Shown here piece after piece: positions 1 to 8,506 of a DNA stretch of 51,054 bases. The first letter of the stretch is position 1. Every line of letters starts with the position of its first letter. This stretch comes from Candidatus Amulumruptor caecigallinarius (GTDB lineage Bacteria; Bacteroidota; Bacteroidia; Bacteroidales; Muribaculaceae), in contig JAMPDP010000001.1 in NCBI GenBank assembly GCA_023665605.1, positions 1,206,829 to 1,257,882 of the forward strand, in the 5' to 3' direction. Position numbers and translations under genes: made by a program. Under the pieces are notes generated by a model. It was given only the letters and a program-made list of their open reading frames with translations. It did no database searches and was not told where the DNA came from.

Positions 1-19
1 TCTGCTCCAAGATTTTCGA

Positions 20-53
20 CCGAGATGTTCACATTTATTATTAAACAAGCTCT
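20..53 (-). repeat. Terminal copy of a dispersed 34-bp repeat end
   Basis: Read on the minus strand, this 34-bp stretch is identical to positions 50952-50985 near the other end of the window. It is closely similar to both inverted arms of the element at 14871-15195. The core on the minus strand is GTTTAATAATAAATGTGAAC. Nothing nearby codes for protein. The copy runs off the left edge, so its full extent cannot be seen. Confidence 0.85.
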
Positions 54-98
54 AAAAGCGACTCTACCAAGCACCAATCACTCACATACATCACCGGA

Positions 99-1049
99 AT
101 GTCAGCTCCTCGCATTGCCATAGTGCTCCCCTGCTACAATGAGCAGGAGGCCCTCCCCATCAGCGCCCCGCGCATCCTTGCCCTGCTCGACTCCATGGCG
201 GCCGAAGGGCTCATCAGCGCTGACAGCTACGTGCTGTGCAGCAACGACGGGAGCCGCGACGACACATGGCGCGTAATCGAGGAGCTGCACCTGGCCGACA
301 AGCGCATCAAGGGTATCTCGCTGGCCCACAACAGGGGCCACCAGTATGCTCTGCTTGCGGGACTGATGGAGGTGCGGGGACACTGCGACGCGGCAGTGTC
401 GATTGATGCCGACCTGCAGGATGACCCCGAGGCCATCCGCGAGATGGTGAAGGCGTTTCGCGCCGGCAAGGAGATAGTGTATGGCGTGCGTTCGTCGCGC
501 GAAACCGACACATGGTTCAAGCGCAACACGGCGCATGCGTTCTATCGCTTTCAGGAGCGCATGGGGCTGGAGACCGTCTATGACCATGCCGACTACCGGC
601 TGATGTCAGCGCGGGCACTGGAGCTGCTTGCCGACTACGGGGAGAGCAACCTGTTTCTGCGCGGTATCGTGCCGCAGATAGGTCTTGACACCGCCGTGGT
701 GACATATGCCCGGGCACCGCGAGTGGCCGGCGAGTCGAAGTATCCGCTTGCCAAGATGCTTGCCTTCTCGGTGGATGGCATCACGAGCTTCTCGGCGCGC
801 CCCATCCGTCTGATATTCTACACGGGGCTGATTCTGCTGGTGATCGACCTGGTGGTGGCGGCATATGTGCTCTACTCCCACTTCTTCCGCGAGGCCATGA
901 GCGGTTGGGCATCGCTGATGCTCTCCATATGGTTCTTAGGGTCGCTGGTGCTGATGGGCATCGGCGTGGTGGGCGAGTATATCGGCAAGATATTTACCGA
1001 GGTGAAGAAGCGTCCGCGCTATGCCTTGCGTGACCGATTGATTGACTGA
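99..1049 (+). CDS. Family 2 glycosyltransferase, membrane-anchored (DPM1/GtrB-like)
   Basis: The 316-residue protein has an N-terminal GT-A domain starting with the nucleotide-binding stretch IAIVLPCYNEQEALP. A metal-binding SIDADLQDD motif lies near residue 103. Two hydrophobic helices follow at about 237-260 and 272-295, then a basic tail. This is the layout of polyprenyl-phosphate glycosyltransferases (DPM1, ArnC, GtrB), which move a sugar from a nucleotide sugar to a lipid carrier at the cytoplasmic membrane. The sugar and acceptor cannot be read from sequence. It stands alone ahead of the HU genes. The ATG at 99 puts the GT domain at the extreme N-terminus, as is usual. Confidence 0.85.
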   Translation: MSAPRIAIVLPCYNEQEALPISAPRILALLDSMAAEGLISADSYVLCSNDGSRDDTWRVIEELHLADKRIKGISLAHNRGHQYALLAGLMEVRGHCDAAVSIDADLQDDPEAIREMVKAFRAGKEIVYGVRSSRETDTWFKRNTAHAFYRFQERMGLETVYDHADYRLMSARALELLADYGESNLFLRGIVPQIGLDTAVVTYARAPRVAGESKYPLAKMLAFSVDGITSFSARPIRLIFYTGLILLVIDLVVAAYVLYSHFFREAMSGWASLMLSIWFLGSLVLMGIGVVGEYIGKIFTEVKKRPRYALRDRLID

Positions 1050-1077
1050 CCACACCTTAATTTATATATAGGAGCAG

Positions 1078-1389
1078 ATGCAGGAAAACCCCACGGAACC
1101 GAACCGGGCTGTCAAGATGCCCGGCTTGATAGGCGAAGCTGCTACCCGCAGCGGCGTGACCGACTCCGAGATGGAGCGCGTGGTCGACGCGCTGCGCGCC
1201 ACGCTGACGGGCATAGCGCTTGCGGGGGAAAGCGTGGCCATTCCGCGCTTCGGCACCTTTGCCGCCGCTAAAGAGGAGGAGCGCGTGAGCCGTGACCTCT
1301 CCACGGGGCGCAATGTGCTGCTGCCACCGCATCTGGAACTCCGTTTCACCGCTGCCGCAGCACTGCGGCACGCCATCACCGACCGATAA
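1078..1389 (+). CDS. HU-family DNA-binding protein
   Basis: This 103-residue protein has the HU/IHF pattern: an N-terminal helical half (LIGEAATRSGVTDSEME) followed by the beta-arm entry IPRFGTFAAAKEEERV and the TGRNVLLPPHLELRF segment. HU proteins bind and bend DNA as dimers. The start has a good purine-rich site (GGAG) 5 to 6 bases upstream. The gene lies 20 bp upstream of a second HU-domain gene, so the two are probably co-transcribed. They may form a heterodimer, which is an inference. Confidence 0.9.
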   Translation: MQENPTEPNRAVKMPGLIGEAATRSGVTDSEMERVVDALRATLTGIALAGESVAIPRFGTFAAAKEEERVSRDLSTGRNVLLPPHLELRFTAAAALRHAITDR

Positions 1390-1409
1390 GCCGCCGAAAC
1401 CGAATTGAC

Positions 1410-2486
1410 GTGACACCCTCCACACCGCTTACCCCACTCACCCTCGAAGCGCTCGCCGAGCGCGTGGCCCGCACCTCCGGCCTCCCGGAGGCCAAGGCAC
1501 TGAGCGCGCTGCAGGGACTGTTTGCAGTCGCTGCCGAGCGTGTTGCCGCCACAGGGCGTGCAGAGTTGCCCGGCATCGGCATCATCGTGGGACGCACCGA
1601 TAGCGCGGGAGCAGCCGAAGTGTCGTTTGTGCCGGCACCGGAATTTGCCGAGGCTGTCAATGAGCCGTTTGCCATGTTTGAGCCGATTGAGCTTGCTGAC
1701 GATGCCGACCTTGCCATCGCCACGGCCCGGGACGGGGCTACCGAGGAGCAGGCAGAGGAAGCTACGGCGGAGGTGAAACAGACTGCTGCTGAACAGACTG
1801 TTGTGGAGGAGCCTGTTGTGAAGGAGGCTGTTGTGAAGGAGCCTGTTGTGAAGGAGCCTGCCGCACTCCAAACTGCTGTGAATCAGCCTGTCGTGGAGCA
1901 GTGCGAAATGCCGAATGAAGGCGGTGCCGAAGCCTCGTCGGCGGATGCACCGCGGTGCATCCCTACGAGCTTGGAAACCGGGGGAGCTGCTGTGGCGCAT
2001 CCGCGCGTGTATCGCCTTGGATGGCTTGCTGTGGGACTGGTGATAGGCATCATCATAGGGTATCTTGCCGGAGCACTTGTCTATCGGCCCGCGGCGACGA
2101 CGCCTCAGCCTGAGACAGAGCAGTTGGCCGTCAGTGAGACAGACAGCATAATTACGGCTGAGCCTGCCGCCGATGCAGTGACTGCATCTGCCGCCGATGA
2201 AGCAGCAATGACGCCTGCTGCAGCAGAACCGGCCATCATGCGCACCGACACCGTGACAGTGCGCCGCTACATCACTCATATGGCTAAGGAGTATTACGGA
2301 GATAGGACATTCTGGGTGTATATCTACGAGGCCAATGCTGATGTGCTCGGCCACCCCGAGCGCACGCTCCCGGGCACCGTGGTGAAGATTCCCACACCTG
2401 AAAGCATCCCTGCCGACCCGAAGAATCCCGCTGACGTGAAGCGTGCCCGGACCCTTGCCGCCGAGATCTACGGGCGGTTCCAGTAA
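1410..2486 (+). CDS. HU domain - transmembrane helix - LysM domain protein
   Basis: A GTG start gives 358 residues in three parts. Residues about 8-85 resemble an HU domain (LTLEALAERVARTSGLPEA and ELPGIGIIVGR). A low-complexity acidic linker contains four 5-residue VV(E/K)E(P/A) repeats at 131-150. A single hydrophobic helix lies at about 204-224, flanked by arginines on its N side. Residues about 280-328 match LysM (VTVRRYITHMAKEYYGDR, IYEANADVL, PGTVVKIP). By the positive-inside rule the HU part is cytoplasmic and the LysM part periplasmic. LysM binds peptidoglycan glycans and HU binds DNA, so the protein could tie nucleoid to envelope. That role is inference. The HU half lacks some canonical beta-arm residues, so DNA binding is not assured. 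Confidence 0.8.
   Translation: MTPSTPLTPLTLEALAERVARTSGLPEAKALSALQGLFAVAAERVAATGRAELPGIGIIVGRTDSAGAAEVSFVPAPEFAEAVNEPFAMFEPIELADDADLAIATARDGATEEQAEEATAEVKQTAAEQTVVEEPVVKEAVVKEPVVKEPAALQTAVNQPVVEQCEMPNEGGAEASSADAPRCIPTSLETGGAAVAHPRVYRLGWLAVGLVIGIIIGYLAGALVYRPAATTPQPETEQLAVSETDSIITAEPAADAVTASAADEAAMTPAAAEPAIMRTDTVTVRRYITHMAKEYYGDRTFWVYIYEANADVLGHPERTLPGTVVKIPTPESIPADPKNPADVKRARTLAAEIYGRFQ
1800..1859 (+). repeat. Four tandem 15-bp repeats in the HU-LysM linker
   Basis: Four in-frame 15-base units, each close to GTTGTGAAGGAGCCT, encode VVEEP, VVKEA, VVKEP and VVKEP. The last two complete units are identical at the DNA level. That suggests recent slippage, so linker length may vary between strains without shifting the frame. 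Confidence 0.85.
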
Positions 2487-2563
2487 GCCCTCAATTTTAG
2501 TTGACGCAACTTTATATAACTGATTTTAACAATCTTGGTGTTCGCGGGGATTGTTATAAAATA

Positions 2564-2571
2564 TAATTTTG
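2564..2571 (+). promoter_or_regulatory. Putative -7 box of the Bat operon (TAATTTTG)
   Basis: TAATTTTG matches the Bacteroidetes -7 consensus TAnnTTTG and sits in an AT-rich gap 76 bases upstream of the moxR start. I see no convincing TTTG -33 element at the usual 19-21 base spacing, so this is a moderate call. Confidence 0.5.
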
Positions 2572-2646
2572 CGTGTGAAATGCAGCGGAGGGCGTACCCG
2601 GTCGCTGCCCTTACCATAGAACCATCCACACATACCTATCTTATTT

Positions 2647-3642
2647 ATGACCGACACGGTAAATATCAGAGAGTTGGGTGACCTTGTAGCCTCCAAGAGT
2701 GACTTCATGCATCTGGTCACCAAGGGCATGGACCAGACCATAGTAGGCCAGAAGCATCTTGTAGACTCACTGCTGGTAGCCCTTCTGGCCAACGGCCACG
2801 TGCTGCTTGAGGGCGTTCCCGGCCTTGCCAAGACCCTCGCCATCAAGACCCTCGCGAAGGTGATTGACGCTAAGTACAGCCGCATCCAGTTCACGCCCGA
2901 CCTTCTCCCCGCCGACGTGCTCGGCACCATGATTTACTCTGTCAAGCAAGAGAAGTTTGAGATCAAGAAGGGTCCGATTTTCGCCAACTTCGTCCTTGCC
3001 GATGAGATAAACCGCGCCCCGGCCAAGGTGCAGAGTGCGCTGCTTGAGGCTATGCAGGAGCGTCAGGTGACCATCGGCGACAAGACGTTTGCCCTTGACG
3101 AGCCATTCCTGGTGATGGCCACGCAGAACCCCATAGAGCAGGAGGGCACCTATCCGCTGCCGGAGGCGCAGGTAGACCGCTTTCTGCTGAAGGTGATTAT
3201 CTCCTACCCCTCCAAGGAAGAGGAGATGCGCATCATCCGCCAGAACATCGCCGCCGAGAGCCGCGAGGTGCGCCCGTTGCTCCGCCCTGAGGAGATTATC
3301 GAGGTGCAGAAGGTGGTGAAGCAGATATATCTCGACGAGAAGATAGAGCGCTACATCATTGACATAGTGTTCGCCACAAGGCAGCCCGAGACCGCCGGTC
3401 TGGAGGATCTGAAGAACATCATAGCCTTCGGCGCATCGCCTCGTGCGAGCATCTCGCTGGCACTGGCGTCGCGGGCTTACGCCTTCATCCGCGGCCGCGG
3501 CTATGTGATACCGGAGGATGTGCGCGCCGTGTGCCATGACGTGCTGCGTCACCGCATCGGCCTGACTTACGAGGCCGAGGCCAACAATATCACCACTGAC
3601 GAGATTATCTCCAACATCCTCGACAAGGTAGAGGTACCCTGA
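2647..3642 (+). CDS. moxR: MoxR-family AAA+ ATPase
   Basis: This is a 331-residue AAA+ protein with Walker A GVPGLAKT (56-63) and Walker B FVLADE (115-120) followed by INRAP. It also has the MATQNP sensor-1 region and the EAQVDRF segment typical of MoxR. MoxR ATPases act as chaperones that mature VWA-domain partners. It is the first gene of a row ending in batE, and the DUF58 gene starts 14 bp downstream. In Bacteroidetes this operon is linked to oxygen tolerance and envelope stress. The length is normal for the family. Confidence 0.95.
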   Translation: MTDTVNIRELGDLVASKSDFMHLVTKGMDQTIVGQKHLVDSLLVALLANGHVLLEGVPGLAKTLAIKTLAKVIDAKYSRIQFTPDLLPADVLGTMIYSVKQEKFEIKKGPIFANFVLADEINRAPAKVQSALLEAMQERQVTIGDKTFALDEPFLVMATQNPIEQEGTYPLPEAQVDRFLLKVIISYPSKEEEMRIIRQNIAAESREVRPLLRPEEIIEVQKVVKQIYLDEKIERYIIDIVFATRQPETAGLEDLKNIIAFGASPRASISLALASRAYAFIRGRGYVIPEDVRAVCHDVLRHRIGLTYEAEANNITTDEIISNILDKVEVP

Positions 3643-3656
3643 GAATCCGCAGCAGT

Positions 3657-4532
3657 ATGGAAGCCAACGAACTCCTCAAGAAGGTACGCAAGATCGAAAT
3701 CAAGACACGCGGCCTGTCACAGAACATCTTCGCCGGCGAGTATCACAGCGCCTTCAAGGGGCGCGGCATGACATTCTCCGAAGTGAGGGAGTATCAGTAT
3801 GGCGACGACATCCGCGACATCGACTGGAACGTGACGGCTCGCCACAACCGCCCTTACGTGAAGGTGTATGAGGAGGAGCGCGAGCTGACGGTGATGCTGC
3901 TGGTGGATGTGAGCTCGTCAGGACTCTTCGGAGCCGTGGGCGAGGAGAAGCGCGAGATGATAGCCGAAATGGCCGCCACGATAGCCTACTCCGCCATCAC
4001 CAACAATGACAAAATCGGCGTAATCTTCTTCTCGGACCGCGTGGAGAAGTTCATACCGCCCAAGAAGGGTCGCCGCCACGTGCTGTTCATCATCCGCGAG
4101 CTGCTTGACTTCACCCCCGAGCACTCCGGCACCGACATAGCCGCCGCGCTCCGCTACTTCACCGATGCACTGAAAAAGCGCACCACCGCCTTTCTGGTGA
4201 GTGACTTCATAGACCTGCATGACTACTCGCAGGCGCTCACCATAGCCTCCGGCAAGCATGACATGATAGGCTTGCAGGTGTATGACAAGCGCGATGCCAC
4301 ACTCCCCTCGGTGGGGATGATGCGCATGCGCGATCTGGAAGCGGGCACCGAACGGTGGGTCAACACCTCATCGGCCAAGGTGCGTAAAGCGTGGGGCCGC
4401 TGGTGGTATGAGCGGCAACAGAGCATGGAGACCGCCTTCCGGCGCGCGAGCGTAGACCTTGCCACTGTTGCCACCGATGAAGATTACGTCAAGGCCCTGA
4501 TGGGTCTGTTCAAGCGCCGAGGCGCCAAGTAA
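3657..4532 (+). CDS. DUF58 (VWA-like) protein of the Bat operon
   Basis: The 291-residue protein carries the DUF58 signature: GRGMTFSEVREYQYGDDIRDIDW near residue 35, then LLVDVSSSG at about 81-89, a VWA-like metal site. DUF58 proteins are regular partners of MoxR ATPases. It has no signal peptide or membrane helix, so it is cytoplasmic. It sits between moxR and the BatD-like gene and is probably translated from the same message. Confidence 0.92.
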   Translation: MEANELLKKVRKIEIKTRGLSQNIFAGEYHSAFKGRGMTFSEVREYQYGDDIRDIDWNVTARHNRPYVKVYEEERELTVMLLVDVSSSGLFGAVGEEKREMIAEMAATIAYSAITNNDKIGVIFFSDRVEKFIPPKKGRRHVLFIIRELLDFTPEHSGTDIAAALRYFTDALKKRTTAFLVSDFIDLHDYSQALTIASGKHDMIGLQVYDKRDATLPSVGMMRMRDLEAGTERWVNTSSAKVRKAWGRWWYERQQSMETAFRRASVDLATVATDEDYVKALMGLFKRRGAK

Positions 4533-4571
4533 GTTCCGCCTCTCCCCTACCCCGTCACAACATACCGTCCA

Positions 4572-5567
4572 ATGACCAGCCTACGCACAATCATACTCCC
4601 TCTGGCAACAGCCCTGCTGATGGCCGCGGCTCCCGCAGCCCGCGGAGCCGTCACCGTGAAGGCCGAGCTTGACTCGGCCCAGCTGCTGATGGGGCGTGTC
4701 ACCACACTCAACGTCACGCTCATCAAGCCCGTCACCGAAGCGGGCTCACTGGTGATACCCGCCGACACCATGGCCACCAACGTGGAGGTGGTGGGCGAGG
4801 CATCGGCTGACACCTCGCGCCTTGGCAACGGCCTGGCGGAGATACGCCGGCGGATAGTGCTCCAGTCATTTGACTCGGGGCTGTACACGCTGCGCCCGGT
4901 GCTGTTTGTCACCTCGCGCGGCGACACCATAGCCTCCGGCCGCCCCGTGCTGAAGGTGAATCCGGTGGCTGTAGACACCCTCACCACCATCCATGACTAT
5001 GCCGATGTGCAGGATGGCGAGCGCCACTTCTGGGACTGGCTGCCTGACTTCCTCACCGACTGGGGTCTGTGGGCACTGTTAGCCCTGCTGGTAGTGGTGG
5101 GAGGCATCATCCTGTACTTCCGCTACATCCGCAAGGGCAAGCTGCCCCTGGCTCCGCGCAAGAAGGAGGAGCCGCCGTATGAGCTGGCCGTGCGCCGCCT
5201 CAACGAGCTGAAGGCCCGCCATCTGTGTGAAGCCGGAAGGGAGAAGGAGTATTACACCGACCTGACCGACATCCTGCGTACCTACATCGACTCACGCTTC
5301 CACATCAACGCCATGGAGATGACCTCGACACAGATACTTCGCGCTCTGGAGAGCAACGCCGACACCCGTATGCCGCGCCGCCACGTGGAGAGAGTGCTCG
5401 AAGTGGCGGACTTCGTGAAGTTCGCCGCCCAGCGGCCACTGCCCGACGACAATGTGAAGGCCTTCGACAGCGCGATGCAGTTTGTGGAAGACACGCGCCC
5501 GCGCCCTGAGGAGAATGTCTCCGTCGAAGCCGCGCAACCGGCAACCAACCCCACCCCTAAAGCCTGA
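4572..5567 (+). CDS. BatD-like membrane protein of the Bat operon
   Basis: The 331-residue protein begins with a signal peptide ending near AAPAARGA. A periplasmic beta-rich domain follows (about 25-135). One transmembrane helix lies at about 159-181 (WGLWALLALLVVVGGIILYF). The cytoplasmic C-terminal part contains PYELAVRRLNELKARHL and YYTDLTDILRTYIDSRF, which resembles the DUF4381 tail and the C-terminal tail of BatD. The slot between DUF58 and batA is commonly filled by such a protein in Bacteroidetes. Its biochemical role is not established. The next gene, batA, starts 6 bp downstream. Confidence 0.8.
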   Translation: MTSLRTIILPLATALLMAAAPAARGAVTVKAELDSAQLLMGRVTTLNVTLIKPVTEAGSLVIPADTMATNVEVVGEASADTSRLGNGLAEIRRRIVLQSFDSGLYTLRPVLFVTSRGDTIASGRPVLKVNPVAVDTLTTIHDYADVQDGERHFWDWLPDFLTDWGLWALLALLVVVGGIILYFRYIRKGKLPLAPRKKEEPPYELAVRRLNELKARHLCEAGREKEYYTDLTDILRTYIDSRFHINAMEMTSTQILRALESNADTRMPRRHVERVLEVADFVKFAAQRPLPDDNVKAFDSAMQFVEDTRPRPEENVSVEAAQPATNPTPKA

Positions 5568-5573
5568 CAAGCC

Positions 5574-6560
5574 ATGCAACTCGCCAATCCAAAGCTACTC
5601 TGGCTGTTTCTGATATGGGTGCCACTGATAGTGTGGTACATTAGGAGCTATCCGCGCTCCAATGCCTCGGTGGGTGTGTCAACGCTCGCCCCCGTGGCCA
5701 AGCTGCCGCGCACGTGGCGAGAGCTTGGGCTGCATCTGTGCTTCGTGCTGAAATTGCTGGCCATCGGGTGCGTGATAATAGTGCTCTGTCGCCCGCAGAA
5801 GCGCGATGCGTGGAGTATGTCGGAGACATACGGCACCGACCTGGTGCTCGCCATGGACATCTCCGGCAGTATGCTTGCCCGCGACTTCAAGCCTGACCGC
5901 TTCGAGGCCGCCAAGGCCGTGGCCAAGAAGTTTGTGGCCGGCCGCGAGCATGACAACATCGGCATCGTGATATTCGCCGGCGAGAGCTTCACCGCCGTGC
6001 CGATGACCAATGACCGCGCCGTGCTCTCGAACTATATCAATGAAATCAAGATGGGGATGATAGCCGACGGCACCGCCATAGGCGACGGCCTGGCTACCGC
6101 CATCAACCGCATCCGCGAGGGCAAAGCCAAGAGCAAGGCCATCATCCTGCTCACCGACGGCTCCAACAACACCGGCGTGGTGGCCCCGCTCACCGCCGCC
6201 GAGATAGCCCGCAAGTATGGCATCAAGGTGTACACGATAGGCATCGGTACCAACGGCAACGCCCTGTTCCCTCAGCAGAATGCCTTCGGGCGCATCGAGT
6301 ATGTGCCCATGCCGGTAGTTATTGATGAAACCACCCTGCAGAAGATAGCCGACATGACCGGCGGCAAGTATTTCCGCGCCACGGGCAACACGGTGCTCTC
6401 CGACATCTTCGCGCAGATTGACACTCTGGAGAAGACCAAGCTGGATGTGCACAACTTCTCGGCCACGGAGGATGACTACACCCTGTGGGCATCGCTGGCT
6501 CTGGGACTGTTTGCCCTGGCCATAATCATGCGCCACACCCTGCTGCGCACCATCCCCTGA
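5574..6560 (+). CDS. batA: BatA, VWA-domain membrane protein
   Basis: This 328-residue protein has N-terminal membrane helices at about 8-24 and 54-72. A von Willebrand A domain follows, with an intact MIDAS motif D95-I-S97-G-S99 and the LLTDGSNNTG segment. A C-terminal membrane helix lies near 305-322. The VWA domain sits between the helices, most likely on the periplasmic side. BatA and BatB form a pair within the aerotolerance operon. The ATG at 5574 keeps the first helix at the N-terminus. Confidence 0.95.
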   Translation: MQLANPKLLWLFLIWVPLIVWYIRSYPRSNASVGVSTLAPVAKLPRTWRELGLHLCFVLKLLAIGCVIIVLCRPQKRDAWSMSETYGTDLVLAMDISGSMLARDFKPDRFEAAKAVAKKFVAGREHDNIGIVIFAGESFTAVPMTNDRAVLSNYINEIKMGMIADGTAIGDGLATAINRIREGKAKSKAIILLTDGSNNTGVVAPLTAAEIARKYGIKVYTIGIGTNGNALFPQQNAFGRIEYVPMPVVIDETTLQKIADMTGGKYFRATGNTVLSDIFAQIDTLEKTKLDVHNFSATEDDYTLWASLALGLFALAIIMRHTLLRTIP

Positions 6561-6626
6561 CACATCAGCGCTAAAACAACTTCTCTAACCCAACCACTGA
6601 CAATCCATACACACATCCGATAGCTT

Positions 6627-7675
6627 ATGGTGACATTCCTCAATCCCGGACTCCTCTACCTGCTGCTGCTCATCCCGGCACTGGTGGCGCTGTGGCTGTG
6701 GGCCCGCTGGGCGGGTCGGCGCCGGCTGCGCACGTTTGGCCGCCCCGGGGTGCTGTCGAGGCTTATGCCTGATGCCAGCCGCTACATGGGCGGCGTGAAG
6801 CTCACCGTGGAGATGCTTGCCATCGCCGCCCTTGTGGTGTGCCTGGCACGCCCCGTGGCCAAGAGCGTCACCGGCGAGGCCACCGAGAAGGCTACTTCCT
6901 CAGGCATCGAGCTGATGGTGTGTCTGGATGTGTCCAACTCCATGAAAGCCTCCTCAACGGGGGCTCCCGGTGCGCAGAGCCGTCTGGCGCGTGCCAAGAA
7001 CATCCTGGAGAAGATTATCGACAAGATGAGCAATGACAAGATAGGTCTGATAGTGTTTGCGGGAGAGGCTTACACCCAGCTCCCCATCACCTCGGACTAC
7101 ATCTCGGCCAAGGTGTTCCTGTCAGGCATCAACACCGGCATGGTGCCCGTGCAAGGCACCGCCATAGGCAGCGCCATAGACCTTGCCGCCAACTCCTTCA
7201 CCCCTGACGGGAAGCTGCCCCGCGCCATCGTGGTAATCACTGACGCCGAAAACTTCGAGGATGATGCCGTGGCCGCCGCCCGCAGCTGTGCCAAGGATGG
7301 CATCCGCGTGGATGTGATAGGCGTGGGTACTCCCGAGGGTGCGCCCATCCCGGTGGAGGGGTCATCAACCGAGTTTCTGCGTGATGCCGACGGCACGGAG
7401 GTAATCACCGCGCTCAACCCCGCGTTGGGCGAGGAAATCGCTAAGGCCGGCGACGGCATATACCTGTCAGGCAACTCATCGAGCGTGGTCACCGACCTCG
7501 ACGAAAATCTCGACGAGCTCGGGCAGGCCGAGTTCACCCGCGTCAACCATACGCCCGCGGCCGAGCAGTTCAACATCCTCGCCTGGATAGCCCTGGCACT
7601 GATGGTGATAGACCTGCTTATACCCAACCGCAAGCTCAAGTGGCTGTCACGCTACACCTTCTTCAGCAAAAAGTC

Positions 7676-7679
<4 letters not shown>
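6627..7679 (+). CDS. batB: BatB, VWA-domain membrane protein
   Basis: The 350-residue protein is a paralogue of BatA. It has two N-terminal membrane helices (about 8-27 and 60-76), a VWA domain with MIDAS D101-V-S103-N-S105, and a C-terminal helix near 320-335. ITDAENFEDDA corresponds to the second metal-site loop. Compared with BatA, a small Ser/Gly/Ala insert follows the MIDAS. The stop codon overlaps the batC start in an ATGA, pointing to translational coupling. Confidence 0.95.
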
Positions 7680-8467
<788 letters not shown>

Positions 8468-8506
8468 CAGCCTACGATACCTCAACCCTCCCTCCACTCA
8501 GCGGAT

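Noticed and set aside
1062-2354. A 430-codon open frame antisense to both HU genes
   Set aside because: It lies wholly opposite two genes with clear domains, has low-complexity His/Leu/Ser repeats from the sense linker, and shows no family features. High GC makes such long antisense frames common here.
5679-6563. A 294-codon minus-strand frame over batA
   Set aside because: It is an antisense shadow of a gene with an intact MIDAS motif; it is rich in His, Gly and Val and has no recognisable domain.
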